Shown: positions 26,339 through 35,331, counted from the stretch's first letter. The stretch: 43,370 bases of DNA from Actinomycetes bacterium (GCA_021793295.1 JAJYTA010000014.1:1-43370); one strand, 5' to 3'. Made by a program: numbers and translations. The notes: a model not told the origin generated them from the sequence alone.

Positions 26339-27301
26339 CTACTGAACATGATCATTCAGAACGCGGGAGAGGAGGGTGGGATCGGCGTTGCCGCCGGTGA
26401 CGACGGCGACGGCGTTGCCGTAGCGCTGCGGGTCGGCGAGGTAGGCCGCGGCGGCCAGCGCCCCGGTGGGCTCGGCCACGACCCGACTGCGCGCGGTGAC
26501 CAGCGCCATCGCTTCGAGAATGGCGTCGTCGGGGACGGTGACGACTTCGTCGACGTGGGCCTGGATGTGCGGCCACGTCACTTCGCCAACCACCGGCAGC
26601 CGCACGCCGTCGGCGATGGTCCGGTAGGTCAGCGCGGTGTCCCACGCGATCCGCTCTCCCGCGGCCATGCTCTCCGCCAAATCGGCCGCCAGTTCCGGCT
26701 CGACCGCCACGACACGGACGTGAGGCGCCAAGGCCTTCATCGCCACGCCGATCCCGGAGATCAGTCCGCCCCCGCCCACCGGGACCAGCACGGTATCGAA
26801 CTCGAGATGGTCCGCAGCGATCTCGAGCCCGACGGTCCCAGCGCCGGCGATCACGTCGCGATGATCGAACGGCGAGATGAACGCCAGCCCGGACTCGTCC
26901 CGGAGCTTGTGTACGGTGCTGTCGCGCTGCGCCGGCGGAACCATGACCACGTGTGCGCCGAGTGCCTTGGTCGCCGCGACCTTCACCGGTGCAGCGGACT
27001 CAGGCATCACCACCGTCGCGGCAGCCCCGTAGGCCTGGGCCGCCCACGCCAGCGCCTGGGCGTGGTTCCCACTGGAATGCGTGACCACGCCACGCGCGCG
27101 CTCCTGCGGATCGAGGGCGGCGACGGCGTTGAGCGCACCGCGCACCTTGAACGATCCGGTGGGCTGCAGGCTTTCGGGCTTCAACGCCAGGCCGCCGGCC
27201 CACGGAGCCGACAGCAACGGTGTGCGCAGCACCTTCCCCGTGATCCTCGTGGCGGCCCGACGTACATCGTCGATGGTGACCAGATGGGTTCGGGTAGGCA
27301 A
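26339..27301 (-). CDS. PLP-dependent threonine/serine dehydratase-like enzyme
   Basis: Fold-type II PLP enzyme, 320 residues. The PLP lysine is in PTGSFKVRGA (about residue 52), the substrate loop is SSGNHAQALA, the phosphate-binding GGGGLISG is near 175, and TGGNADP lies near the C-terminus. There is no C-terminal ACT-like regulatory domain, so it is the short catabolic or serine-racemase-like type rather than IlvA. Deamination of Thr/Ser to 2-oxo acids is the family activity; the exact substrate is uncertain. The 61 bp to the rhodanese stop holds only weak repeats. Confidence 0.85.
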   Translation of the reverse strand: MPTRTHLVTIDDVRRAATRITGKVLRTPLLSAPWAGGLALKPESLQPTGSFKVRGALNAVAALDPQERARGVVTHSSGNHAQALAWAAQAYGAAATVVMPESAAPVKVAATKALGAHVVMVPPAQRDSTVHKLRDESGLAFISPFDHRDVIAGAGTVGLEIAADHLEFDTVLVPVGGGGLISGIGVAMKALAPHVRVVAVEPELAADLAESMAAGERIAWDTALTYRTIADGVRLPVVGEVTWPHIQAHVDEVVTVPDDAILEAMALVTARSRVVAEPTGALAAAAYLADPQRYGNAVAVVTGGNADPTLLSRVLNDHVQ

Positions 27302-27372
27302 GACTCGTGCCGCCTTTCGAGCCGGGGACCGTCTGAAGCCCCGACATTATGGCGCACGAGAGGCGGTGCGAA

Positions 27373-27843
27373 TCAGACGGTCTGGGCCTGCCACATCCAG
27401 TACTGCTTCTCCAGGTCCTGCAGGAGGTCGAGCAGGATGTCGTTGGTGACAGGGTCGGGCTTCTCGACGTCGGCGGCCCGCTGACGCAGCCGCTCGATCA
27501 TCTCCGCATAGATCCGGACGAACGTCGCCACGACATCGTCATCGCGCACCCACCCGGCATCGACCGGAGTGACCCGGGTCTCCTTGGCGATGGTCGTCGC
27601 CCGCGCATCGGCGGGCACACCGATGGTCGCCGAACGCTCGGCGATGGTGTCGGCGTACGCGCGCGCCGTGGCCACGACCTCGTCGAGTTGGAAATGCACG
27701 TTGCGGAACCGCGGGCCCGTCACGTTCCAGTGCGCCTGTTTCGCGACGAGAGCGAGGTCGACGAGATCGACCAGAGTGTCGTGCAAGCACATCGCCGTGA
27801 CTTCCAGAGAGTCATCGGGCAGCGGGCTCTTCATGGTTGTCAT
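27373..27843 (-). CDS. dps: Dps family DNA-protection/ferritin-like protein
   Basis: 156 residues, a four-helix ferritin-like protein that oxidises and stores iron and protects DNA from peroxide. Intersubunit ferroxidase ligands are H38, H50, D65 and E69, with the same spacing as E. coli Dps H51/H63/D78/E82, and the AKQAHWNVTGPRF motif is typical. The N-terminal tail is short and carries few lysines, so direct DNA binding is uncertain. It stands downstream of an Lrp gene on the same strand with 87 bp between. Confidence 0.93.
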   Translation of the reverse strand: MTTMKSPLPDDSLEVTAMCLHDTLVDLVDLALVAKQAHWNVTGPRFRNVHFQLDEVVATARAYADTIAERSATIGVPADARATTIAKETRVTPVDAGWVRDDDVVATFVRIYAEMIERLRQRAADVEKPDPVTNDILLDLLQDLEKQYWMWQAQTV

Positions 27844-27930
27844 GGACCCTCCTCGGCTCGGAGCCTATTGCTAGCGTGTACCCACGACGCACGATCCGCA
27901 ATCGGCCGACTGTGGGCTGCAGAGGCGAGC

Positions 27931-28419
27931 TCAGGCCGATCCAGCCGCGGGCTCGTGCGTCTCCTGGCGGAAGTCGATGGTGCGGCCTTCGAACCGGGTG
28001 GAGATGACCAACGTGGTCCGGGTGCGCGCCACGCCCTCGATGCCCACCAACCGCCCCAGCAGCCGTTCGAGGCTCTCCACGTCGGGCACCCGCACCTTGA
28101 CCATGTAGGCCTCGTCGCCGGCGATGAACCAGCAGTCCTCCACGCCAGGGACGTCGGCCAGCCGCTCCCCCACCTCGCCATGGGCGACGGAGTCGGCCAG
28201 GACGAGGCCGATGAGCGCGGTCAGCCCCAGCCCCAGCGCGGCCGGATCGACACTCGCGCGATACCCAGTAATGACACCGCGCTCCTCCAGCCGGCGCACC
28301 CGTTCCTGCACGCTCGGCCCGGACAAGCCGACCAGGCGCGCCAGTTCTGCATAGGAGGCCCGGCCGTTGGCCAGCAACGCCTCGACCAACTTCGCATCCA
28401 CGGTGTCCATCGGCTCCAT
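27931..28419 (-). CDS. Lrp/AsnC family transcriptional regulator
   Basis: 162 residues. The N-terminal helix-turn-helix (DAKLVEALLANGRASYAELA ... VQERVRRLEERGVITGYRA) and the C-terminal RAM domain (LTALIGLVLADS ... CWFIAGDEAYMVKVRVPD) are clear. A GGAAGG ribosome-binding site precedes the ATG at 28419. Upstream is an AT-rich palindrome region and a tiny leader frame. It is not obviously paired with a target gene; dps lies downstream. Confidence 0.92.
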   Translation of the reverse strand: MEPMDTVDAKLVEALLANGRASYAELARLVGLSGPSVQERVRRLEERGVITGYRASVDPAALGLGLTALIGLVLADSVAHGEVGERLADVPGVEDCWFIAGDEAYMVKVRVPDVESLERLLGRLVGIEGVARTRTTLVISTRFEGRTIDFRQETHEPAAGSA

Positions 28420-28459
28420 CCTGCCTTCCGCCTACTCACCACGGCTCACGTGGTCAGCG

Positions 28460-28486
28460 TCACCCCGCACGAAGTGGCATCAACAT
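28460..28486 (-). CDS. Candidate 8-aa leader peptide upstream of Lrp gene
   Basis: A perfect AAGGAGG (28499-28493) sits 6 nt before ATG 28486, which encodes MLMPLRAG and then TGA, 40 bp before the Lrp start. Such a strong site on a non-gene is unusual. If transcribed it would be a leader peptide; whether the promoter lies far enough upstream is unclear because the likely -10 (TATATT, 28508-28503) is very close. Confidence 0.35.
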   Translation of the reverse strand: MLMPLRAG

Positions 28487-28495
28487 CGACTTCCT

Positions 28496-28510
28496 CCTTA
28501 AAATATAAGG
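28496..28510. promoter_or_regulatory. AT-rich divergent promoter with CCTTA-N5-TAAGG palindrome
   Basis: CCTTAAAATATAAGG is the most AT-rich spot in the window. It offers -10 elements both ways: TAAAAT (28499-28504, plus) for the 40-aa ORF and TATATT (28508-28503, minus) with TTGATG 16 bp upstream for the Lrp side. The palindromic arms could be an Lrp-type operator. Confidence 0.5.
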
Positions 28511-28564
28511 CCGTACCTCGCTTCATCAAACGAATCGTAGATCAATCGATCCAAGGGAGAACAG

Positions 28565-28687
28565 TTGTACAGCCTGGAGTTGGCCCACGCCCGTCTCGAG
28601 GAACTTCGTCGTACCGCCGCCCGTGAGCGCCAGGTCGCCGAGGCCCGGGCAGGACGGCCCCGTCGGCGTCGTCGGTTCTTCAGCTGA
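28565..28687 (+). CDS. Small arginine-rich protein, 40 aa, TTG start
   Basis: TTG 28565 follows AAGGGAG by 7 nt or fewer and opens a 40-codon frame: L/M-YSLELAHARLEELRRTAAR, then a basic tail RPRRRRRFFS. The N-terminal half is an amphipathic helix. Short proteins of this layout (M-x-x-LELARARxxELRR) occur widely in actinobacteria as hypotheticals. A promoter-like region lies 60 bp upstream and a strong hairpin begins 12 nt after the stop, so it looks like a complete single-gene unit. The function is unknown; RNA or ribosome binding would fit the charge. Confidence 0.6.
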   Translation: MYSLELAHARLEELRRTAARERQVAEARAGRPRRRRRFFS

Positions 28688-28698
28688 CCGACGATCTC

Positions 28699-28746
28699 GC
28701 GCTCGCACGAGGCAGGCGCTTCGGCGCTTCCCCGACGTGCGAGCGC
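28699..28746 (+). terminator. Strong two-tier hairpin after the 40-aa ORF
   Basis: GCGCTCGCACG (28699-28709) pairs perfectly with CGTGCGAGCGC (28736-28746). Within the loop, GCGC-TTCG-GCGC (28716-28727) forms a second stem with a UUCG tetraloop. Placement just after the stop supports a T-less intrinsic terminator. Beyond it, 28747-28870 holds only the leader of the next gene. Confidence 0.7.
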
Positions 28747-28870
28747 CGGATCAGCGCCGACCGACCCGGCGCGGCGGCGTCGTCGTGTTCGCCCCGACCG
28801 ACGTGCGCCGCGCCGGACAGCTCACCTAGGCTGGAAGCTTCGACGGACGTTCGCCCGAGGAGGTCTCACG

Positions 28871-29230
28871 GTGGGTCGGGTACTACCGATCGTGATTGCG
28901 ATCGCGCTGCTCGTGTATGCGCTGATCGACTGCTTGCAGACCGAGTCGGGCAGGATCAAGGCGTTGAATCGGTTCGCCTGGTTGGCCATCATCGTGCTGG
29001 TCCCGGTCATCGGGCCGCTGCTGTGGCTGTTACTGGCGAAGGCTCGCCCGGGTGGTCAGCCCGAGGCGCCGCCGCGGCGCGAGCTCGCGCCCGACGACGA
29101 CCCGGAGTTTCTGCGGCAGTTGCGTGAGATCGACGTCGAGCACGAAAAGATGCTCGGCGACTGGGAGGCCGACCTCCGCCGCCGCGAAGAAGAGCTACGC
29201 CGCGGCGAGGACGACGACGAATCTCGCTGA
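28871..29230 (+). CDS. PLDc_N (phospholipase D nuclease N-terminal) domain membrane protein
   Basis: 119 residues from GTG 28871, preceded by GAGGAGG. Two membrane helices (about 5-22 and 36-57) flank the LIDCLQTESGRIKALNR loop that defines the PLDc_N/cardiolipin-synthase N-terminal domain. There is no catalytic HKD domain. The C-terminal half is a highly charged, probably coiled-coil stretch (EIDVEHEKMLGDWEADLRRR). Such stand-alone proteins are common actinobacterial membrane proteins of unknown role. Confidence 0.82.
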   Translation: MGRVLPIVIAIALLVYALIDCLQTESGRIKALNRFAWLAIIVLVPVIGPLLWLLLAKARPGGQPEAPPRRELAPDDDPEFLRQLREIDVEHEKMLGDWEADLRRREEELRRGEDDDESR

Positions 29231-29258
29231 CCGCGCTCGGCGTCGTCCGCCCCGCGCC

Positions 29259-29285
29259 GGCTGGTCGGCCACTGGCTGGTCGGCC
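29259..29285 (+). repeat. Tandem 12-bp repeat GGCTGGTCGGCC between convergent genes
   Basis: Two exact copies, 29259-29270 and 29274-29285, with 3 bp between, in the 68-bp gap between the PLDc_N stop and the ccsB stop. The evenly spaced GG pairs could support a two-tetrad G-quadruplex on the plus strand. A terminator role is possible but unproven. Confidence 0.4.
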
Positions 29286-29298
29286 CGGATGGCGCCGG

Positions 29299-30291
29299 TC
29301 ACAGCCCGCCGTAGGAATGCAGTCCGTTGAAGAAGACGTTCACGCCGAAGTAGCTGAACAGCACGGTCGCATAGCCGATCAACGCCACGACCGAAGCGCG
29401 CGAGCCCTTCCATCCGGCCGTAGCACGCGCGTGCAGGTAGGCGGCGTAGGCCAGCCAGGTGATCAGCGCCCACACTTCCTTGGGATCCCAGTCCCAGTAC
29501 CGGCCCCACGACACCTCGGCCCACACGGCGCCCAAGATGAGCGGCCCGAACGTCCAGATCGGGAACGCGACGGCCGTGAGCCGGTACGCCAGTCGGTCGA
29601 GCGCACCTGCGGATGGCAACGACGCCCCGAACCCGTGCGTGAGCCCGCGGGTGGCCGAGCGTTCGGCCACGATCTGCAGCGCGGCGACCACCGCTGAGAT
29701 GGTGAACAGCCCGAACGCCACGACGGCACAGCCGACGTGGATGACCAGCCAGTACGAGTCAAGGGCCGGAACCAGCGGACCAGGCGGCACGTACAGCACC
29801 GTCACCGCCAGGCCCAAGGTGAGGAACACCAGCAGGACAGCCCAGACCGCGATCGCCCGCCCGGCAGCGGTGCGTGCCAGCATCAGGAACACCACCACGG
29901 CGACGAGCGAGCCGGTGATGGAGAACTCGTACATGTTGCCCCACGGCGTACGGCCCGTGCCGACTCCACGCATCACGACCCCGGCCGCCAGCACCACCGT
30001 CGCCAGCACCAATATGCGCTGCCCGAGAAGGCCCATGCGCTCGGCGCGCTGCTCGACGTCACGAACCGGCTCGGGCTGGGAGTGCACCGTTGCGGTCGGC
30101 TCCGAACCACCCGGGCCTGACGCGGCCGCGGTGACCAGCTCCTGCTGCGGTACGGCGGCTTCGGCCGCCATCCGACGCAACCGGCCACGCAGCCCTGCTT
30201 CGGCACAGAACGCCAGCCACGCGCCGAGGTAGACCAGCATGGCGGCGGCAACGATGTACCGGCTCCACTCGGCCACGGCGTCGAGGTCCAT
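29299..30291 (-). CDS. ccsB: Cytochrome c biogenesis protein CcsB/ResC (heme handling)
   Basis: Integral membrane component of System II cytochrome c synthase, which brings heme to apocytochromes. It is 330 residues with about eight helices. The heme-binding WWD-type signature WGRYWDWDPKEVW is near residue 270, followed by a conserved helix and the C-terminal GVNVFFNGLHSYGGL; His residues flank the WWD helix. It is the last gene of the hemL-to-ccsB operon and its ATG shares one base with the resB stop. Confidence 0.95.
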   Translation of the reverse strand: MDLDAVAEWSRYIVAAAMLVYLGAWLAFCAEAGLRGRLRRMAAEAAVPQQELVTAAASGPGGSEPTATVHSQPEPVRDVEQRAERMGLLGQRILVLATVVLAAGVVMRGVGTGRTPWGNMYEFSITGSLVAVVVFLMLARTAAGRAIAVWAVLLVFLTLGLAVTVLYVPPGPLVPALDSYWLVIHVGCAVVAFGLFTISAVVAALQIVAERSATRGLTHGFGASLPSAGALDRLAYRLTAVAFPIWTFGPLILGAVWAEVSWGRYWDWDPKEVWALITWLAYAAYLHARATAGWKGSRASVVALIGYATVLFSYFGVNVFFNGLHSYGGL

Positions 30292-31871
30292 CAGCTCTCC
30301 TTCTCGTCGTACGAACCGCTCAGCCGAAGGAGCAGTCCGTCGGTGATGGCACCGACCTCGTCGGCGAGATGATCGTCGGCCGACGTTTCAGCCCGGTGCA
30401 ACCCGGCGACTTCGACTACGGTACGCCCCTGCGGACCGACGTCGGCACGCACCCAGGCCCGGCGCCTGCGGACGTAGAGCGAACCCATCAGGCCGATGAC
30501 GGCGGCGACGGCGGCCACGAGGGCGATCTCTTTGCCGGAGTTGCGACTGATCTGCAGATTGACCCAGGTCACGTAGCCGTCGAAGGTGATGTAGCCCGCA
30601 CCGCCCGGCAGCTCGACCGTCTCACCTTGGCCCAGCGCCGCCCGGAACGGCTCACCGTTCGCGCCTTCGAACTGCTCCATGTCGTCGAGATCGAGCCGGA
30701 ACACCGACTGCGGCGTGCCGTCGTCGAGCCCGAGGTTGCCGTGGTAGGCGGTCAGGAACACCGCCGGGTTGCGTGCTTCCGGGAAGACCGAGCGAGGCCC
30801 GTTCTCGTCGAGGACGGCCGTGGGGTAGAACACACCTTCGATCCCGATGTCCTCGCCCTGTTCGGGCGGCACCTGGACCTTCACGACACCGGTCGAGGTG
30901 AAGTTGTCGTCCTGGGGCAGAAACGCCACCGGCCCCTCGGCCAGGACCGTGCCGTCGGCGGAACGGACAGTGAACGCAGGCGCGTAGCCGGGATTGAGGA
31001 TGTGGATCAAGCTACCGCCCACTTCGAGCGGCTCGTTCACCCGGATGGTGCGCTGCTGCGGCTGCGCGCCCGGCTCGGGGACGAAAGTCACCTCGGCCGC
31101 GTACTCCTCCGGGAGTCCCTGCTGGTGGCCGGAGTCCACGAAGTCCATGGTGAACGATTCGACGTCGAGGCTGAATGGCGGGAGGTCGGACTGATCGAAC
31201 ATCGGGCCCGCGGACAGGTTGTCGAACTGGATGACCTGATTGGTGAACCCTGCGCCCTCCGGCACCAAGACCGTCGCCCGGTAACCGAACAGACCACCGC
31301 CCGCCACGGCCAGCAGCACGACGACGACGGCGAGATGGAAGATCAAGTTGCCGGTCTCGCGCAACGACCCGGCTTCGCCGGACACGGCGCCGTCGCCGCG
31401 GTCGGCCGCCAGCCGAAACCGGCGCGAGCGCAGTTCGGCCCGGGCGAGGCCGAGCACCTCCTCGGGCGACGCGTCGACTTCCACCCGCCGGTAGGCGGGC
31501 ATGCGCGACAGCCGGCGCGGCGCGCGCGGCGGCTGTGTTCGCAGTGCCTTGACGTGTTGCCAGGTGCGCGGCAGGATGCAGCCCACCAATGACACGAGCA
31601 AGGCCAGGTAGATCGCGGCGAACCACGGCGCGGCGTACACGTCGAACAGGCCGAGCCGGTCGTACCACTCGGACAGGCCGGGGTTACGGGCCCGAAAGTC
31701 TCGCACGGCCAGCGGGTCGGTGTCGCTCTGCGGGATGATCGAACCCGGTATGGCCGCGACTGCCAGCAGGAACAGCAGAATCAACGCCACCCGCATGGAG
31801 GTCAGCTGCCGCCAGATCCAGCGGGCGAACTCCACCCGGGTCAGGCCGGGCGCCCGCGCGTCACGTTTCAC
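30291..31871 (-). CDS. resB: Cytochrome c biogenesis protein ResB
   Basis: Partner of CcsB in System II cytochrome c synthase. It is 526 residues from GTG 31871, which overlaps the ccdA stop (GTGA). N-terminal helices include WRQLTSMRVALILLFLLAVA and the IPQSD motif typical of ResB, then a large extracytoplasmic domain (~residues 215-440), and a final helix near 450-470. Loss of either half abolishes cytochrome c maturation in known System II organisms. Confidence 0.95.
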   Translation of the reverse strand: MKRDARAPGLTRVEFARWIWRQLTSMRVALILLFLLAVAAIPGSIIPQSDTDPLAVRDFRARNPGLSEWYDRLGLFDVYAAPWFAAIYLALLVSLVGCILPRTWQHVKALRTQPPRAPRRLSRMPAYRRVEVDASPEEVLGLARAELRSRRFRLAADRGDGAVSGEAGSLRETGNLIFHLAVVVVLLAVAGGGLFGYRATVLVPEGAGFTNQVIQFDNLSAGPMFDQSDLPPFSLDVESFTMDFVDSGHQQGLPEEYAAEVTFVPEPGAQPQQRTIRVNEPLEVGGSLIHILNPGYAPAFTVRSADGTVLAEGPVAFLPQDDNFTSTGVVKVQVPPEQGEDIGIEGVFYPTAVLDENGPRSVFPEARNPAVFLTAYHGNLGLDDGTPQSVFRLDLDDMEQFEGANGEPFRAALGQGETVELPGGAGYITFDGYVTWVNLQISRNSGKEIALVAAVAAVIGLMGSLYVRRRRAWVRADVGPQGRTVVEVAGLHRAETSADDHLADEVGAITDGLLLRLSGSYDEKES

Positions 31872-32614
31872 ACCGCCACCTCGAATCCGCCGATCCAGGT
31901 CTGCATCGACGTCATCAGCTCGCTCCAGACGCCGGTGACCAACAGCACGCCGAGGACGATGAGCATGATCCCACCCGCGCGCATCACCGCCAGCTGGTGC
32001 TCACGGACCCAGCGCAGCACGCGCAGGGCACGCTGATAGGCCAGCGCCGCGATCAGGAACGGCAGTCCCAGCCCGAGACAGTAGACGAACGACAGCAGCG
32101 CTCCCCGCCCGGCGCTGGCCTCGTCGAAGGCCAGGAACTGCACCGCCGAGAGGGTCGGGCCGATACACGGGGTCCAGCCGATGCCGAACACCGCGCCGAG
32201 CAACGGCGCACCGGCCAGGCCCACGGCCGGACGCACGTTGGTGTGCCAATCGCGCGACAGGCCCGGCAGCCAGCCGGCGAAGATCAGCCCGAGCACGATG
32301 GTCACCACCCCCATGACCCGCGTGATGACGTCGCCGTGCTGGACGAACACCCGGCCCAGCCCGCCGAACAGCACCCCGTACGACACGAAGACCACACTGA
32401 ACCCGAGCACGAACAACGCCGTGCCGAGCAGCACTCGGCCCCGGTGAGCGGCGCGGAGCTCGGCCCCCGACAGCCCGGTCACGTAGCCCAGATAGCCCGG
32501 CACGAGCGGGATCACGCACGGCGACAGGAACGACACCAGCCCGGCCAGCGCCGCCACCGGCAGCGCCAGCGCGAGCGAGCCGGTCAGGATGGTGTCGCCG
32601 AACGTCTCAGTCAC
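31868..32614 (-). CDS. ccdA: CcdA family thiol-disulfide transporter
   Basis: Moves reducing power across the membrane to keep apocytochrome CxxCH cysteines reduced. It is 248 residues with six helices. The redox pair is C33 (SPCVIPLVPGYL) and C150 (GWTPCIGPTLS), the classic CcdA/DsbD-beta arrangement. The GTG start overlaps the stop of the thioredoxin-like gene tlpA, its likely redox partner, and its stop overlaps resB. Confidence 0.95.
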   Translation of the reverse strand: MTETFGDTILTGSLALALPVAALAGLVSFLSPCVIPLVPGYLGYVTGLSGAELRAAHRGRVLLGTALFVLGFSVVFVSYGVLFGGLGRVFVQHGDVITRVMGVVTIVLGLIFAGWLPGLSRDWHTNVRPAVGLAGAPLLGAVFGIGWTPCIGPTLSAVQFLAFDEASAGRGALLSFVYCLGLGLPFLIAALAYQRALRVLRWVREHQLAVMRAGGIMLIVLGVLLVTGVWSELMTSMQTWIGGFEVAV

Positions 32615-33219
32615 GTGGCCGACGTGTCCTCCGCTGCGATGTCGGACACCATCTGCCGCAGCGACGTCTCGGTGATCGGCCCCACGACCCGGGCAGCGAT
32701 GCGCCCGGCGCGGTCGATGACCAGCGTGCTCGGGATCGCCTGCGGCGGGATGGTGTCGCGGAAGGCCAGCAGAGCTTCGCCCTTGGGGTCGTAAACACTG
32801 GGGTAGGTGATGCCGAACTCCTGCTCGAACGCCTGGGCGGGGCCCTCCGAGTGGTCGCGGGTGTTCACGCCCACGAAACGCACGCCCTGATCGGCGACGG
32901 CGTCGTAGACCGCCTGCAGCTCAGGCGCCTCCTTGCGGCACGGCGGGCACCACGAGCCCCAGACGTTGAGGACGACGACGTCGCCGTCCGCCTCGGCGAG
33001 GTCGAACGTGCCGTCACCGCCCAGCAGGGGTCCGCTGAACTCCGGCGCGGCTTCTCGCTCGGCCGGCGGATACGTGGCGACCGTGCCGTCTCCCTCCACG
33101 AAGCCGGACCGGTCGGCGTCGTCGTCCCGCTGGACCTGGCCGTCGCTGCATCCGCCGGCCAACAGCACGGCCAGCGCGGCCGCGGCGGTCATCGCCCGGG
33201 TACGCCAGCGCTGCATCAT
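32611..33219 (-). CDS. resA: TlpA/ResA-like thioredoxin lipoprotein
   Basis: 202 residues from ATG 33219 ([10 protein letters not shown]). A lipoprotein signal with lipobox LAGGC puts the mature N-terminus at C24; a disordered acidic linker follows, then a TlpA/ResA thioredoxin fold with WCPPC (C91, C94) and the cis-proline region IPSTLVIDRAGRI. It acts outside the membrane to reduce apocytochrome c, receiving electrons from CcdA, whose gene overlaps. The start overlaps the histidine phosphatase stop (ATGA). ResA and TlpA cannot be told apart strictly; context favours ResA. Confidence 0.92.
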   Translation of the reverse strand: MMQRWRTRAMTAAAALAVLLAGGCSDGQVQRDDDADRSGFVEGDGTVATYPPAEREAAPEFSGPLLGGDGTFDLAEADGDVVVLNVWGSWCPPCRKEAPELQAVYDAVADQGVRFVGVNTRDHSEGPAQAFEQEFGITYPSVYDPKGEALLAFRDTIPPQAIPSTLVIDRAGRIAARVVGPITETSLRQMVSDIAAEDTSAT

Positions 33220-33863
33220 GCACCTGCCGTGAACTCGTCGCCCAGGTCCGGGACGAGGTCGGCGGCAGGCTCGCTGTACGCGACGGACACGAGCGTGTCG
33301 CCGTGGAAGGTCACCGTGGTGAGGCTGGCCAGCGAACATTCGCGCCGCCGGGGGTCGTGCCAGAGCCGCCGACCCTCCACGAAGCTGCGAAACGTCCAGA
33401 TCGGCAGTTGATGCGAGACCAGCAACGCCTCATGTCCGGTCGCTGCGACCCGGGCATCGTCAACCGCAGCGCGCATCCGGGCGGCGATCTCCACGTAGGG
33501 CTCGCCCCACGAGGGGCGGAACGGGTTACGCAGATGCCGCCAGTGCCGGGCGCGGCGCAGCGAACCATCGCCGACGCCGAAGGTCTGGCCCTCGAAGACG
33601 TTGGCGGCCTCGATCAAGCGGTCGTCGATGCCGACTTCGAGCCCCAGGACTTCGGCGACCGGGGCGGCCGTCTCCCGCGCGCGTTCCAACGGTGAGCTCG
33701 TGAGCGTCACGATGTCGCGCTCGGCGACGGATTCGGCGACTCGCTTCGCCATCGCCCGGCCGAGGTCGGACAGGTGATACCCGGGCAAGCGGCCGTAGAG
33801 CACGCCGCGCGGGTTGTCGACTTCGCCGTGGCGCAACAGGTGGACCTTCGTCAGCTCGCTCAC
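33216..33863 (-). CDS. Histidine phosphatase (phosphoglycerate mutase-like) family protein
   Basis: 215 residues from GTG 33863 ([17 protein letters not shown]), overlapping the hemL stop (GTGA). The catalytic RHGE motif lies near residues 11-14, with [11 protein letters not shown] and the second histidine in ALLVSHQLP. This matches the GpmB-like branch. The substrate is unknown; these genes are frequently found between hemL and the cytochrome c biogenesis genes in actinobacteria, so a metabolic or housekeeping role is plausible. Confidence 0.9.
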   Translation of the reverse strand: MSELTKVHLLRHGEVDNPRGVLYGRLPGYHLSDLGRAMAKRVAESVAERDIVTLTSSPLERARETAAPVAEVLGLEVGIDDRLIEAANVFEGQTFGVGDGSLRRARHWRHLRNPFRPSWGEPYVEIAARMRAAVDDARVAATGHEALLVSHQLPIWTFRSFVEGRRLWHDPRRRECSLASLTTVTFHGDTLVSVAYSEPAADLVPDLGDEFTAGA

Positions 33864-35167
33864 GTCTGGCTCCCGGCCCGGGCGGCGGCTTCGGCGGCCG
33901 CCGGCAGCGCCTGGGCGATCCGGTCGATCGCACGCTCGTCGTGTGCGGCGCTGACGAACCACACCTCGAATGCCGACGGCGGCAGGTACACCCCGGCCTC
34001 GAGCATGGCGTGGAAGAACGCCGCGAACCGGGCGGTGTCGCAGGCCTTGGCCGCCGCGAAGTCGGCGACCGGGCCCTCGGCGCCGAAGAAGACGCTGAAC
34101 AGGTTGCCCGCGTACTGCACGACGTGGTCGACGCCCTGTTTCGTCAACGCCGCGCCGACGAGCTCCCCGATCGTGGCGGCGTGGGCGTTCAATGTCGCGT
34201 ACACCGACTCGTCGGCCAGGCGCAGCGTGGTCAGCCCGGCCGTCGTCGCCACCGGGTTCCCGGCGAGCGTGCCGGCCTGGTAGACCGGACCGGACGGCGC
34301 CAGCTGGGCCATCAGGTCGGCGCGTCCGCCGAACGCCGCCGCCGGGAAACCGCCGCCCATGACCTTGCCGAAGGTCGTCAGGTCGGCGGCGACGCCGTCG
34401 ATGCCGTACCAGCCCGAACGCGAGACCCGGAAGCCGGTCATCACCTCGTCGAGGATCAGCAGCGCACCGGCGGCATGCGCGGTGTCGCGCAGGAAGGCGT
34501 TGAAGCCGTCCTGCGGCGGGACCGCGCCCATGTTGCCCGCGGCCGCTTCAGCGATGACACAGGCGATCCGGTCGCCGTGCTCGGCGAACACGGCGGTGAC
34601 GGCGTCGCGGTCGTTGTACGGCAGCACGATCGTGTCGGCCGCGCTGGCCGCCGTGACGCCGGGGGTGTCGGGCAGCGCCAGCGTGGCCACGCCACTGCCG
34701 GCCGCGGCCAGCAGCGCGTCCACGTGCCCGTGGTAGTGCCCGGCGAACTTCACCACGACGTTGCGTCCGGTGGCCCCGCGGGCCAGCCGGATCGCGCTCA
34801 TGGTCGCCTCGGTGCCGCTGGACACCAGCCGGACCTGGTCGACGCTGGTGCGGGCCACGAGCTCTTCGGCCAGTTCGACTTCGGGACGGGTCGGCGTGCC
34901 GTAGGACGTCCCGAGATCGACCTGGGCACGCACCGCCTCGACGACCTCCGGGTGAGCGTGGCCGAGGATCATCGGCCCCCACGAGCCGACGAGATCGACG
35001 TACTCGTTGCCGTCCACGTCGTACACGTACGGCCCTGATGCCCGTTCGACGAACCGGGGGGTGCCGCCCACGGCGCGGAAGGCCCGCACGGGTGAGTTGA
35101 CCCCTCCGGGCGTGACAACTCGCCCGCGGTCGAACAAGGCCGCGCTGACAGGAACCACGTTGCTCAC
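33860..35167 (-). CDS. hemL: Glutamate-1-semialdehyde 2,1-aminomutase
   Basis: PLP enzyme making 5-aminolevulinate, the first committed C5-pathway precursor of heme. It is 435 residues from GTG 35167 ([15 protein letters not shown]); a GTG at 35191 would add eight residues. The PLP lysine is K268 in [18 protein letters not shown], and [25 protein letters not shown] and [10 protein letters not shown] are family signatures. It heads the operon that delivers heme to cytochrome c assembly genes downstream. Confidence 0.96.
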   Translation of the reverse strand: MSNVVPVSAALFDRGRVVTPGGVNSPVRAFRAVGGTPRFVERASGPYVYDVDGNEYVDLVGSWGPMILGHAHPEVVEAVRAQVDLGTSYGTPTRPEVELAEELVARTSVDQVRLVSSGTEATMSAIRLARGATGRNVVVKFAGHYHGHVDALLAAAGSGVATLALPDTPGVTAASAADTIVLPYNDRDAVTAVFAEHGDRIACVIAEAAAGNMGAVPPQDGFNAFLRDTAHAAGALLILDEVMTGFRVSRSGWYGIDGVAADLTTFGKVMGGGFPAAAFGGRADLMAQLAPSGPVYQAGTLAGNPVATTAGLTTLRLADESVYATLNAHAATIGELVGAALTKQGVDHVVQYAGNLFSVFFGAEGPVADFAAAKACDTARFAAFFHAMLEAGVYLPPSAFEVWFVSAAHDERAIDRIAQALPAAAEAAARAGSQT

Positions 35168-35254
35168 CGGGTCATTCTCGCAATCCACCACCTACGATGC
35201 CGGACCGGGGCCATCGAGGCGGCAAATGATCATGTTCACTAGGTATTCGCCTGC

Positions 35255-35269
35255 TACACCACCGGTGTA
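35255..35269. promoter_or_regulatory. TACACC-ACC-GGTGTA inverted repeat in the hemL/sugar-ABC gap
   Basis: Six-bp perfect arms with a 3-bp spacer, 88-102 bp upstream of hemL, and near ACCAC-TC-GTGGT (35289-35300). Either could be a regulator site for hemL or part of its leader; no matching regulator gene is adjacent. The whole gap 35168-35410 also contains the ABC promoter. Confidence 0.35.
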
Positions 35270-35331
35270 CAGGTCTTGGCGCGACAAAACCACTCGTGGT
35301 GCCACCCAGCCCCAGCCCGCTCCCGCAGGGC

